Numbered from the stretch's first letter, positions 1 to 11,460 are shown. The stretch is DNA of 64,000 bases from Tragulus kanchil (GCA_022376925.1 JAIOJX010000005.1:9700501-9764500); one strand, 5' to 3'. The notes: generated by a model not told the origin, from the sequence alone. Translations and numbers: made by a program.

Positions 1-599
1 GAATTTTTACTCTGTTCAAACAGACACCAAGGTGTTTTGGGTTTTTTTTAAAGCCCAAGTACCTTTTTGATCTAACTTTAAAAAGCATTGTGAATATCCA
101 CAACACAGAGCCTGTAGACTGTGGGTTGTTTATTATGCTACAAGGAGTCTTCTGTGCTGTATTGTTTATGTGGTATGAAGAGACATTGTATGCTCGCTGG
201 CCCTCTGGGACCCTCATGAAAAGGAGGTATTTTGTCTCCCTGCCTATTGCCAGTAAATGAATTCTGCAAAGTCAATACAATATATAAAGCCAAGCTCAAC
301 TCCAAAGTCATGTTATGTACCTCCCTTTGGTCATAAAGGAAGTTACTCATTCTTATCAGAGCACCAAATTTGGCGTGCCTTTATTAGGTTGCAGGCAATA
401 TGGTAACAGGACACCATTGAATGCTTTTTACCAAAAGTGTGTGCCAAGACATGGTGTCCCAACCTACTGGCTGCTGGGAAAGTGTTCTTTACCCTGTCCG
501 TAAGGCAGGGGGAGCTTCTTATACCATAAAGAGAAGGCAGGTCCTTTGAGAACTAGCATCAGATCACTAGCTCCTGTAGGTGACACCGTTAAATACATC
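1..599. other. Unique non-coding DNA
   Basis: I see no gene and no repeat I can name here. The sequence is moderately AT-rich, and the open frames on both strands are under 75 codons with no recognisable domain. It runs up to the left edge of an L1 3' end at about 600. Confidence 0.5.
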
Positions 600-1215
600 A
601 ATTTAAAAATGTTTTGAAATAGACTCACAAACATAGAGAATAAATGTGTGGTTGCCTAGGAGTGCAAAGGGGCAAAGGATAGTTAGGGGATTGGAAATAT
701 GACTTGTATACTCTGCTATATTTATTTATTTATTTATTTAGACCACTTCTATTGGTCTTTCATTTATTTATTTTCATCCGTCTTTGTTCTTTGGCCCATG
801 TGGGCCTCCCATCGCAGTGGTCACACTCGCTTCAGAGCACTGGCTCTGGGCATATGCGCTCCAGAGCTCCGGCTCAGTAGTTGGACACATCAGTCAAGTC
901 ACTCCGCAGCATGTGGGATCTTCCCAGCCTAGGGATTGAACCAGCGCCCCTTGCACTGCAAGGCAGTGTCCTTACCCACTGGACCACTAGGGAAGCCTCT
1001 GCTATATTTAAAATGGATAACCAATGAGATCCTACTGTGTAGCAAAGGAAACTCTGCTCAGTGTTATGTGGCTGCCTGGATGGGAGAGGAGTTTGGGGGA
1101 GAATGGATGCATGTTTATGTTTGGCTGAGTCCCTTTGCTGTTCACCTAAAACTATCACAGCATTCTTAATTGACTATGCTCCAAAATAAAAGTTTAAAAA
1201 ATAAATGAATAAAAA
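600..1215 (+). mobile_element. Artiodactyl L1 3' end, split by a SINE
   Basis: The two parts, about 600-724 and 1011-1215, together match the familiar artiodactyl L1 3' UTR: a segment on tagged 'gactcacaaacatagagaa', then 'aaaatggataaccaatgaga', then 'ctgttcacctaaaactatca', then 'actatgctccaaaataaaag' and an A-rich tail to about 1215. The element is 5'-truncated and non-coding. A CHR SINE sits inside it at 725-996. The short frame at 936-1169 runs across the SINE/L1 junction and is not a gene. Family call is from memory of the consensus. Confidence 0.8.
711..1010 (-). mobile_element. CHR-type tRNA-derived SINE with 14-bp TSD
   Basis: The body (725-996) reads on the minus strand. Its right end is the reverse complement of the tRNA-like head ('ccactggaccactaggga'), and a T/A-rich stretch at 725-740 is the reverse complement of the 3' tail. 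A perfect 14-bp target-site duplication, 'ctctgctatattta', lies at 711-724 and 997-1010. It landed in the L1 3' end. The internal segment at 830-890 is shared with the SINE at 31152-31357, so the two belong to one long CHR subtype. Confidence 0.88.
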
Positions 1216-1574
1216 ATATGCTTTTGCCTCCATGGCACTGGACTTGGGAGAACTGGCATTTATTTTATTTTCTCCATCTAAATCAATCAGGAATGACTTC
1301 CCTCCCGTGAGGAAACCAAATACATCCACAGGAATGCAGCCACTTGACTTAACCATGACCACATTACAAGCTAGACAATGAGAACGGACAATGAAGAAGG
1401 AAAGTCAAGTTGAAATCGTATTGCTTCATGACAAAACCATCCCATGTATTTCCTGTTCCTAATTCACAGCCTCTTCCCCCATGTGCATCAGTTTTGTCTG
1501 ACTCTTTCCTATTTCTGCAGAATTCTTCAGAATATTTTGTCTGATGTCTGTTGTCAGCGCAGTTGTATTGTTGG

Positions 1575-1668
1575 GGTTAAACAAAATGACTTTGAAGCCA
1601 TGAACATCTGGACTCGAATCCTGACCTGGCTGCTTGCTAGCTGTGCGGCTTTAGACAAGCACTGAGTC
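1575..1668 (+). mobile_element. MIR fragment (D1 copy A)
   Basis: The core region is recognisable: 'ggactcgaatcctgacctgg', then 'cttgctagctgtgcggcttt' followed by 'agacaag', matching the tRNA-like and core part of MIR. The same piece recurs at 2714-2807 only because it lies inside D1. The 73-codon frame over it is not a gene. Confidence 0.65.
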
Positions 1669-2009
1669 TTGTTTACTTGACAAAAGCAATTATGAGAGAT
1701 TTTATAAGGTAGCTATAACTTCAGAGAACCTGAGGCTATGAAAGCAGATCATTATTCTAAGATATATCCTGAGCAAAAGCACTTATTGAGAAAACTTGTG
1801 CTAAGTTTTTTAAGATGAAGGATTAAACTAGAAGTATTTTCTTAATTGCCATGCTGAGATTTTTAGCATTCACTAAGGAAGAAGAGAAATAAAAATTTGA
1901 TTTTTACCCAAAGGCCTCAAATTGATCCTTGACACTCAGATGAAAATATTGGTCAAATATGACTGATTTTAATTTAAAATTTAGAAATAGAAGTAATCAA
2001 AATTTTGGT

Positions 2010-2285
2010 TGCTCTTCTGTGAGGTATAATCTGCATACCATATTATGTTAGTTTCAAGTGTACAACATAATGATATTGATATATTTTTGTGAAAGTATCC
2101 CCAGAGGAAATCTACTTAACATGCCTCACTACACATAGCTAATTTTTTTTTTTCCTTGTGATGAAGCCTTTTAAGATCAACTCTCTTAGTAACTTTCAGC
2201 TATATTGTACAATACCATATTCTTAACTGTGGTCCCCATGTTATATATTACATCCATGACTTATTTTGGAAATAATTTAGAATTT
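2010..2285 (-). mobile_element. L1M 3' UTR fragment (D1 copy A)
   Basis: Antisense to the plus strand, it carries the order seen in old mammalian L1 3' UTRs: 'gaggtataatctgcatacca', 'gtttcaagtgtacaacataa', a T-run, 'ttttaagatcaactctctta' and 'ttacatccatgacttatttt'. The second copy is at about 3150-3425 inside D1 copy B. It is truncated and non-coding. Confidence 0.75.
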
Positions 2286-2713
2286 CAGATATTAAAATAA
2301 GCATCTATGAAAACATAATTGAGAGTTTTACAAGCTCCCGTTCTCTTTATTTTCTCTAAGGAAATCTTTCTTGAAACTGAAACGCTTTTGTCAACATGGG
2401 TCCAATGACCATCATGTTTTGAATCTGTCAAAAATTTTAACTTACAATGTGAGCTCAGTAAACATTCCAATCATGTAACAAGGGCTGAAAAATCAAAATG
2501 GGTTCACCGGGTCCACATTTTACACACTGAGGCCTTTATAGCAAGAAGAATTTTGAACAATGCTTCATGACAAAACCATCCCATGTATTTCCTGTTCCTA
2601 ATTCACAGCCTCTTCCCCCATGTGCATCAGTTTTGTCTGACTCTTTCCTATTTCTGCAGAATTCTTCAGAATATTTTGTCTGATGTCTGTTGTCAGCGCA
2701 GTTGTATTGTTGG

Positions 2714-2807
2714 GGTTAAACAAAATGACTTTGAAGCCATGAACATCTGGACTCGAATCCTGACCTGGCTGCTTGCTAGCTGTGCGGCTTTAGACAAGCA
2801 CTGAGTC
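2714..2807 (+). mobile_element. MIR fragment (D1 copy B)
   Basis: This is the duplicate of the MIR at 1575-1668, identical as far as I can see. It should be counted once if D1 is an assembly artefact. Confidence 0.6.
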
Positions 2808-3149
2808 TTGTTTACTTGACAAAAGCAATTATGAGAGATTTTATAAGGTAGCTATAACTTCAGAGAACCTGAGGCTATGAAAGCAGATCATTATTCTAAG
2901 ATATATCCTGAGCAAAAGCACTTATTGAGAAAACTTGTGCTAAGTTTTTTAAGATGAAGGATTAAACTAGAAGTATTTTCTTAATTGCCATGCTGAGATT
3001 TTTAGCATTCACTAAGGAAGAAGAGAAATAAAAATTTGATTTTTACCCAAAGGCCTCAAATTGATCCTTGACACTCAGATGAAAATATTGGTCAAATATG
3101 ACTGATTTTAATTTAAAATTTAGAAATAGAAGTAATCAAAATTTTGGTT

Positions 3150-3425
3150 GCTCTTCTGTGAGGTATAATCTGCATACCATATTATGTTAGTTTCAAGTGT
3201 ACAACATAATGATATTGATATATTTTTGTGAAAGTATCCCCAGAGGAAATCTACTTAACATGCCTCACTACACATAGCTAATTTTTTTTTTTCCTTGTGA
3301 TGAAGCCTTTTAAGATCAACTCTCTTAGTAACTTTCAGCTATATTGTACAATACCATATTCTTAACTGTGGTCCCCATGTTATATATTACATCCATGACT
3401 TATTTTGGAAATAATTTAGAATTTC
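3150..3425 (-). mobile_element. L1M 3' UTR fragment (D1 copy B)
   Basis: Duplicate of the fragment at 2010-2285. It ends before the one-base T-run difference of D1 and shows no independent divergence. Confidence 0.7.
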
Positions 3426-3784
3426 AGATATTAAAATAAGCATCTATGAAAACATAATTGAGAGTTTTACAAGCTCCCGTTCTCTTTATTTTTCTCTAAG
3501 GAAATCTTTCTTGAAACTGAAACGCTTTTGTCAACATGGGTCCAATGACCATCATGTTTTGAATCTGTCAAAAATTTTAACTTACAATGTGAGCTCAGTA
3601 AACATTCCAATCATGTAACAAGGGCTGAAAAATCAAAATGGGTTCACCGGGTCCACATTTTACACACTGAGGCCTTTATAGCAAATCTGGAAGATTTATT
3701 TTGAATTTTCTGTGGAGGTTAAAGTAGCCGGTGTTGGTCTGTCTCTGCCTTTACACCATTACAGTGTGTGTGTAAGAGTCTCTG

Positions 3785-3979
3785 TGGATAAGCTGCTTAG
3801 TCTTGTCCGACTCTCTGTAGCCCAGCCAGCTCCTCTGTCCATGGGATTCTCCAGGCAAGAATCCTGGAGGAGGTTGCCGTGCCCTCCCCTAGGAGATCTT
3901 CCCAACTCAGGGATCGGACCTGTGGCTCTGACTTCTCCTGCATTGGCAGATGGGTTCTTTACCACTAGCTCCACCTACC
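3785..3979 (-). mobile_element. Bov-tA SINE
   Basis: On the minus strand this is a tRNA-like head plus a Bov-A unit. Plus-strand landmarks in order: 'cttagtcttgtccgactctc', 'ctcctctgtccatgggattc' and 'ggcagatgggttctttacca'. The head is on the right. A second Bov-tA in the opposite direction starts only about 40 bases away (4019), making an inverted pair. Confidence 0.85.
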
Positions 3980-4018
3980 AAATAGATTCTTATTTACACA
4001 GTGAGATGGTGTAAAAGT

Positions 4019-4230
4019 GGGCTTCCCAGAGGGGCACTAGAATCCCTTTGCCAATGCAGCAGACACAAGAGATGCAGCTTCAATCTCTAGGTTGGGAAGA
4101 TCCCCTAGAGAAGGAAATGACACCCCACTCCAGTATTCTTGGCTGGAAAATTCCATGGACAGAAGAACCTGGTAGGCTATAGTCCATGGGAGCACAAAGA
4201 GCTAGAATTGACTGAAGCGACTTAGCACAC
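4019..4230 (+). mobile_element. Bov-tA SINE
   Basis: The plus-strand copy begins 'gggcttcccagaggggcact' (tRNA-like head). It continues through 'ttgggaagatcccctagaga' and 'ccccactccagtattcttgg', ending near 'gcgacttagcaca'. It is diverged from the usual consensus, including in the box-B-like part of the head, so it is probably an old, inactive copy. It forms an inverted pair with 3785-3979. Confidence 0.85.
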
Positions 4231-5588
4231 ATTATAACAAATGAAAAACAACTCATGTTACTCTTAATACTATGGGAATCTAATTTGCTTCTTTTGGTGA
4301 TTTAAAAACATTTCTGGTCTGAATGTGTGCATTTTTGAAACTGCAATTTGTCAATTTTGTTGTTGACCTATGGCATTTGTTAGGTACGATTCAGGAGGCT
4401 TGTCTTTAAAAAAAAAAAAAAATCTTCTTAAAACTGTACGCCTTTATCAGAAGTCGCCCCTCAGCTATTTACAAGTGCCATGGTTACGGTCCTGCTAGAC
4501 TGATGATATTCACATGCAGGAAACAATGCAAGGAAAACAGGATTTGCACGGCTCCGACTGCACCGGCCCAAGAATTCCAGGAAGTGATTGTACTTTATGA
4601 AACCGTCTGTGCTCTGCGAGATTGTCTATAGCTTTTAAGGTCAAGTCCTATCACACAGAGCTTGCAATGCCCTTTGTAACAACGTGGAGTGTTTATGAAG
4701 CTGAGTACACGCTGTATTGTTTACTGGGCCCTCCAGTTAAAGGTGCGATATCCCGGTCTGTTCAGGATGGCACCGGGAATCCATCAGAGCCTTTTCTGAC
4801 ACAGGCTTGGGCTCAGTTCAAAGAAGTCCCCAACAACAGGGCGCACACAACAAGCCGGCACATGGAGAAAGTCACGGAGCCCACACAGTCCCTGATGGGA
4901 GAGTCGGGTACAAGTGTGAAAGATAAATGTGGGGAGCACTCTGAGTTTATGTTATAAGGTTGCTGTGTTTCCTGATACAGCCGAGCCGTCTCCTAGGAAG
5001 GAGAAAGGTGCTGGGGTACAGTAATGCTGATTCCAAGAGTGCGGAAAGGAGAGTGAGACAACAATGGAATTTACTTCTTTGTGAAAGAGCTGGGAGGCAG
5101 CCAGGCATTCCAGGGCCTCGCTCTTGAATTCTTTGATTTCTCTGCAGAGACTAGAGATTCCTGCTGCTGCTGGGCTCAGGGCTGCATGAGGGGACAGTGG
5201 ACACCAAGCTGTTTCAGTGCAGAGGCAGCCATTTTGCTGGTCACCCTCACTCTGCAGCCCCACTAAATCTCACTGTAGCTGCCAAACTAGGCATGAGTGG
5301 CCAGATCTCCATTACCCCATCTCCATGAAGGATGCTGAAACCCAGTTGAACACTTGATAATCTATAGCTGTTGTTAAGGATGCTGTTGTCACCACGTTGT
5401 CTGGGACTTCATCCTTTAAGCTAGGAGTACGCACTGTTTGCAGGCTGAAAGAACTTTCTGGAGCTGGTCACATGCGGTGCACCAATGACATGGCACTTTC
5501 AGGGGAAACACGACAGCCCTGATGTTCTTACCAACAAAAGCTGAATGAAGCCTCGTGGACGATCAATCCATGTAACACAGTGAAGCCT
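4231..5588. other. Unique non-coding DNA, possible conserved block
   Basis: I recognise no interspersed repeat. The part at about 4440-4960 is less AT-rich than its surroundings and reads like single-copy DNA. It holds a 111-codon plus frame at 4622-4957 that begins at a non-ATG codon. The complementary region near 4952-5263 has a 103-codon frame. Neither shows a domain, a splice context or a repeat of coding character, so I do not call a gene. A conserved regulatory element is possible but unproven. Confidence 0.35.
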
Positions 5589-5794
5589 GAGTGCTCAGTG
5601 ACTAAGTGACTGACTCTTGGTGACCCCATGGACTGTAGCCCACCGGGCTTCTCTGTCCAGGGGATTTCCCAGGCAAGGATGCAGGAACAGTTGTTACTTC
5701 CTCCTCTAGGGATCTTCAAGACCCAGGGATCGAACCTGCAAGTCCTGTCTCCTGCATTGGCTCATCACCACTGAGAAGCCAATTTATGAAGCCT
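5581..5794 (-). mobile_element. Bov-tA SINE with short TSD
   Basis: The body is about 5589-5780 on the minus strand, with 'tgaccccatggactgtagcc', 'agggatcgaacctgcaagtc' (box-B-like, reverse complement) and 'tgcattggctcatcaccact'. The 8-base sequence 'tgaagcct' occurs at 5581-5588 and 5787-5794 and is a plausible target-site duplication. It lies in otherwise unique DNA. Confidence 0.82.
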
Positions 5795-6224
5795 AGACAC
5801 GTGTAAGTTAAATCACTTATCATAGAGGCTGTTTTGTCCAGGGAAGAAAAATAAATGGACAACATTGAGATATTTCTCATCTAGCCCCACGTTCTAGGTA
5901 CCAATGCTCATTTTAGATATCTGGTTTTCCCATGGAGTGTTATATTTTGTTGAATAGATTTAATTTTATTTTTAAATAGGCATCTTGAGATTCATCTCTA
6001 ACTTAATGAGTACGCATTAGAAAAAAGCACACAGTTACCTTTTAAGCCTTTTGGTAGAACATTGTTTTTTTTTTTGAGTAGGTCCTAGAGGGCCATTATC
6101 AGATGTAGTGGTGAGCATATCTGCCTCACAAGTGGTTGCTAATCACTGGTCAAGACACTCAAAACTAAGTAAAAATGAGAAGTGCCACTCATCGGGTAAG
6201 AATTTGAGAGGAAACACTGGACCA
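5795..6224. other. Unique AT-rich DNA
   Basis: I see no gene and no repeat I can name, apart from a short T-run near 6066. Confidence 0.4.
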
Positions 6225-6400
6225 GAAGTCTTGAGATCTTCATTCTGGTTTTGGCTCTGGCACTGATGACTAGCAAATGTTGCCTCTGCTAGGTATAGAC
6301 ATTGGCATAAGCATTCTTTGGACGGAAGAAAAGCTTTGTGTTTTCATCTGAAAATGGTGGAGCTTTGAATATATGACCTCTAAGGGCTTTCACATCTTAA
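6225..6400 (+). mobile_element. Probable MIR relic
   Basis: The stretch carries 'ggttttggctctggcactga' and, further on, 'ttttcatctgaaaatggtgg' followed by 'atatgacctctaagggc'. This is the order expected for a diverged MIR. The middle is poorly preserved. Confidence 0.45.
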
Positions 6401-6539
6401 AGGTAAAATCCATAACAGAAGATTCTGTGAAGGGGAAGATTGGAGGCTTCCTTAGGAAAGTAGAACCAAGCACAAACGAGAAAACAACTGAGGGATAGAA
6501 CTTTGATGATTAGCCCTGCCATAGGAAGAGAAATAATGA

Positions 6540-6690
6540 CTTACATTTGCATAACTCTTTTTGAAAAGTGCTTTCACATTTATTAAATCCTCAGAATATA
6601 CTGGGACTGATATTATGATTTTCATTTCACAAATAAAGAAACTGAGGCTTGCTGAAGATACAGAATGATGAGGGTTTAAGTATAAAAACA
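6540..6690 (-). mobile_element. MIR relic
   Basis: Antisense MIR signature on the plus strand: 'cacatttattaaatcctcag', then 'gattttcatttcacaaataa', then 'agaaactgaggcttgctgaa'. The 84-codon minus frame across it is incidental. Confidence 0.6.
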
Positions 6691-6757
6691 ATTCTAAAAA
6701 GAACAAAAATAACCTATTAAGCTCTTGGCTCCAAGATTAGGGCTTCTTAAAGAACCT

Positions 6758-9004
6758 AAATGCAAAGGTGTTGGTGCCTAATGGGGAAGGATTTTTATTT
6801 TTTCTTTCTATATCAACTTCAGTTTATTTCATGTTTTAGGTGGTAAAAATGCAAAATGCCACTGACCCTTTGCAAAATCATTTTCTGCTTTTAAGTGTGC
6901 TTATTTTATTTTTCACCCTGTTAAGGTATGTATATAAGATATGCATATAAAAAGAGGGAGGAAATTATGGAGTGATTTGAGGTATATTGGTTAAGAGAAA
7001 TATATACATCAGAAATTCTGAGAGCCATGTTCTGTACCCTAAATGCTCTCAATACATGGTCAGATCATGTAAATAAAATGTCAGGAAATCACTCCATTTA
7101 TTCAGTATTTATGGCATTAGAGCTAACAAAAACACTATGTACTACATACACTAATACAAAATATGTGGAATACAAAAAAGTATTTTTTACAAGGAAAATA
7201 TAGTCTACAATTCTTATATTAGGAAAGATGAAAGAGATTTTTTATAAAAAGAAGGCTTAATATTGTTAGTTCACTGTCCATTCTTAGAAAAGAAATAACA
7301 GAATATGCTCAAAGAAAAGAGAAAAAAATAAGTGCAGAAACAAAACAGAAAACAAAATTTCATATAAATATTCAAAAACATAAAAGCTGTTTGAAAAAAA
7401 CAAATACATCAAGAAATATAAGAAGAGAATGTACAAATGAATAACATTAGAAGAAGGAAATAAATATTCTTCCCATAGATATGTAAAAAGAAATAAGAAA
7501 ACACTATGAAAAACTTTAGGCTGATAAGTTTATAAACAGATGAAATATATAAGTTTCTAAGAAACATAATATATAAAAATGACTCAAGATGAAATAGAAA
7601 TTTCCTACAAATTAAAATGTAGTTATAGCTAACATTTAAATTTTCACATAGGAGATAACATGTCAGATTATTTTACCTGTGAATTCTACCAAACATTTCT
7701 TACACAAACCTTTCCAGGGAATAGCAAAAGATGGAAAACCTTTCAAAATATTTTATGAGATGACAGAACCTCAGTGTAAAAATTAGCAAAGTGCAAAACA
7801 AAATAGGAAAATTACAGGTCAGGATTGTTGTAATTCCCTACATTACCAAGTTAAAGGAGACAAACCGTTTAAGTCAATCTGATAACAAAGTTTATTTCAA
7901 ATGCAAAGGTGTTGGTGCCTAATGGGAAGGATTTTTTTTTTCTTTCTATATCAACTTCAGTTTATTTCATGTTTTAGGTGGTAAAAATGCAAAATGCCAC
8001 TGACCCTTTGCAAAATCATTTTCTGCTTTTAAGTGTGCTTATTTTATTTTTCACCCTGTTAAGGTATGTATATAAGATATGCATATAAAAAGAGGGAGGA
8101 AATTATGGAGTGATTTGAGGTATATTGGTTAAGAGAAATATATACATCAGAAATTCTGAGAGCCATGTTCTGTACCCTAAATGCTCTCAATACATGGTCA
8201 GATCATGTAAATAAAATGTCAGGAAATCACTCCATTTATTCAGTATTTATGGCATTAGAGCTAACAAAAACACTATGTACTACATACACTAATACAAAAT
8301 ATGTGGAATACAAAAAAGTATTTTTTACAAGGAAAATATAGTCTACAATTCTTATATTAGGAAAGATGAAAGAGATTTTTTATAAAAAGAAGGCTTAATA
8401 TTGTTAGTTCACTGTCCATTCTTAGAAAAGAAATAACAGAATATGCTCAAAGAAAAGAGAAAAAAATAAGTGCAGAAACAAAACAGAAAACAAAATTTCA
8501 TATAAATATTCAAAAACATAAAAGCTGTTTGAAAAAAACAAATACATCAAGAAATATAAGAAGAGAATGTACAAATGAATAACATTAGAAGAAGGAAATA
8601 AATATTCTTCCCATAGATATGTAAAAAGAAATAAGAAAACACTATGAAAAACTTTAGGCTGATAAGTTTATAAACAGATGAAATATATAAGTTTCTAAGA
8701 AACATAATATATAAAAATGACTCAAGATGAAATAGAAATTTCCTACAAATTAAAATGTAGTTATAGCTAACATTTAAATTTTCACATAGGAGATAACATG
8801 TCAGATTATTTTACCTGTGAATTCTACCAAACATTTCTTACACAAACCTTTCCAGGGAATAGCAAAAGATGGAAAACCTTTCAAAATATTTTATGAGATG
8901 ACAGAACCTCAGTGTAAAAATTAGCAAAGTGCAAAACAAAATAGGAAAATTACAGGTCAGGATTGTTGTAATTCCCTACATTACCAAGTTAAAGGAGACA
9001 AACC
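6758..9004. repeat. D2: near-identical direct repeat pair, period about 1140
   Basis: Copy A is 6758-7866 and copy B is 7899-9004. They differ by a few homopolymer bases near the start (a G-run at about 6784/7925 and a T-run just after), for a net 3-base loss in B. A 32-base spacer, 7867-7898, separates them; I could not derive it clearly from either flank. The whole unit is inside an old L1. Its last 149 bases are used again as the start of D3. Confidence 0.95.
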
Positions 9005-11155
9005 ATATAATTACATTCATAGTGGCAAAATGAAATCCAGTAAAATTCAATAACCATTCATGACAAACTTTTGGCAAAGTTGGAATAGAAATGATTGTTT
9101 TTAACTTGATAAAGTAGACCTATAAAGAAGAGGACCTCTGGAGCAAACATCATTCATAAAAGTTGAAAATATTTTTTTTAAATCATGAACAAGACAAGAG
9201 TAAAAGCTATCATCACTACTTTTTTTTTTTTTTTACCACATTGTTGCAGAAGTCCCAACCATTATGATAAAATGAAAACAAATAATACATATTTCAAGAA
9301 TTTCAAAAGAAAGGAGCAAATCTCTCATTATTTACAGAGGATAATATCTACAGAGGAACTCAAAATATCAAAAGACACATTATTCACATTGATTCTAAAA
9401 ATGAGCAACAGATCAATTGGCAAACAAAATCCATTGCATTTCTAGATATCCAGAAACTTCAGAAACAAAATATAATTTAAAATGTCTCCCATGAAAGCAA
9501 CAAATTATGTAAAGTACATAAACACATGGGAATAAGTCTAAGCAAAGTTATACAAGGTAGGAATAATTATAAAGCTCTTTTTAAGTTCATTAAAGAACTC
9601 AGCTAATGGAAAAATAAACTGTGTTCCTGGTAAGAGTTATATCATAAAGTTGTCAGTTCTCCTCATGTGGTTCTGAAGAGTAAATATAATACCATTTTCA
9701 AAAAGGTTTTCATGGAATTTGGCAAGCTGATTTTTTTTAAACTTTTATTTTACTTTTAACTTTTACAGAGTTTTGTTGTTTACAGATATGTATGTTCCCA
9801 TATTAGTCCCATATTAGTCATATGTATGTCCCCCAATCTCACCCTCCAGACTGTCACACAGCTGATTTTAAAATCTGTACAAAAGAATAAAAAGGTAACA
9901 GATAGCCAATATCCTTCCAAGGAAGTAAAGTAAAAAGAAGGAACTTGTCTTGTTAGATATCAAGACATTATAAAACTAGACTTAACGTGATACTGATCAC
10001 GTGAGGAATAGCAAAAGATGGAAAACCTTTCAAAATATTTTATGAGATGACAGAACCTCAGTGTAAAAATTAGCAAAGTGCAAAACAAAATAGGAAAATT
10101 ACAGGTCAGGATTGTTGTAATTCCCTACATTACCAAGTTAAAGGAGACAAACCATATAATTACATTCATAGTGGCAAAATGAAATCCAGTAAAATTCAAT
10201 AACCATTCATGACAAACTTTTGGCAAAGTTGGAATAGAAATGATAGTATTTAACTTGATAAAGTAGACCTATAAAGAAGAGGACCTCTGGAGCAAACATC
10301 ATTCATAAAAGTTGAAAATATTTTTTTTAAATCATGAACAAGACAAGAGTAAAAGCTATCATCACTACTTTTTTTTTTTTTTTACCACATTGTTGCAGAA
10401 GTCCCAACCATTATGATAAAATGAAAACAAATAATACATATTTCAAGAATTTCAAAAGAAAGGAGCAAATCTCTCATTATTTACAGAGGATAATATCTAC
10501 AGAGGAACTCAAAATATCAAAAGACACATTATTCACATTGATTCTAAAAATGAGCAACAGATCAATTGGCAAACAAAATCCATTGCATTTCTAGATATCC
10601 AGAAACTTCAGAAACAAAATATAATTTAAAATGTCTCCCATGAAAGCAACAAATTATGTAAAGTACATAAACACATGGGAATAAGTCTAAGCAAAGTTAT
10701 ACAAGGTAGGAATAATTATAAAGCTCTTTTTAAGTTCATTAAAGAACTCAGCTAATGGAAAAATAAACTGTGTTCCTGGTAAGAGTTATATCATAAAGTT
10801 GTCAGTTCTCCTCATGTGGTTCTGAAGAGTAAATATAATACCATTTTCAAAAAGGTTTTCATGGAATTTGGCAAGCTGATTTTTTTTAAACTTTTATTTT
10901 ACTTTTAACTTTTACAGAGTTTTGTTGTTTACAGATATGTATGTTCCCATATTAGTCCCATATTAGTCATATGTATGTCCCCCCAATCTCACCCCTCCAG
11001 ACTGTCACACAGCTGATTTTAAAATCTGTACAAAAGAATAAAAAGGTAACAGATAGCCAATATCCTTCCAAGGAAGTAAAGTAAAAAGAAGGAACTTGTC
11101 TTGTTAGATATCAAGACATTATAAAACTAGACTTAACGTGATACTGATCACGTGA
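8856..11155. repeat. D3: near-identical direct repeat pair, period about 1150
   Basis: Copy A is 8856-10004 and copy B is 10005-11155, joined with no spacer. Differences: two substitutions (about 9096/10245 and 9099/10248) and two extra C in B near 10979-10996. The junction at 10000-10008 reads 'cacgtgagg'. The sequence after B reads CACGTGA, TTAATGTGA, GG, so the join resembles a skip between two GTGA motifs. The 86-codon frame at 9185-9445 recurs at 10334-10594 for this reason. Confidence 0.95.
9725..9869 (-). mobile_element. Retroposed fragment with TSD, L1-like 3' end (D3 copy A)
   Basis: About 125 bases (9735-9859) begin with a T-run, giving a poly-A tail on the minus strand. They are bounded by the 10-base direct repeat 'agctgatttt' at 9725-9734 and 9860-9869. 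The content ('ttacagagttttgttgttta', 'atgtatgtcccccaatctca') resembles the 3' UTR of a ruminant L1 in antisense, but the family call is uncertain. The same insertion appears in copy B near 10874-11020. Confidence 0.55.
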
Positions 11156-11460
11156 TTAATGTGAGGCTGTATAATCATTGATAAGTAGACAAAAGGATAG
11201 AATACAGAATCTAGAAATACAACCACTTGGATATGGACCTGATTTATGACAGAGATTGTATTTTAAATAAATGAAGTAAAGATGAACTGTTCAATAGCTG
11301 CTACATTCAAATTTTATAAACTGAAATCCACCCCCTCCTTACACTGCATACAAAACTCAGATTGAAGGAGGAATAAGTAAATAATTGTGGGAGTCAGAAC
11401 TACACAATTCCAAGAAGAGAATATAGGTGCTATCTAGAAACAAAACTTAAAATGTACATG

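Larger units (their letters stand above)
1422..3684. repeat. D1: near-identical direct repeat pair, period 1139
   Basis: Copy A is 1422-2544 and copy B is 2561-3684. The only difference I found is one extra T in a T-run near 3490. The 16-base spacer 2545-2560 looks like a shortened version of the sequence after copy B (GAAGA then TTTTGAA; compare 3690-3707). Its last bases also resemble the sequence just before copy A (TTGAA). This is what a false join of two overlapping contig ends would give. The unit contains a MIR and an L1M 3' UTR. Confidence 0.95.

Noticed and set aside
1563..1668. 73-codon frame present twice as a conserved small protein
   Set aside because: It lies over a MIR, and the second copy is due to D1.
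4622..4957. 111-codon plus-strand frame
   Set aside because: It starts at a non-ATG codon, with no domain and no splice signals I trust. Single-copy DNA alone does not make a gene.
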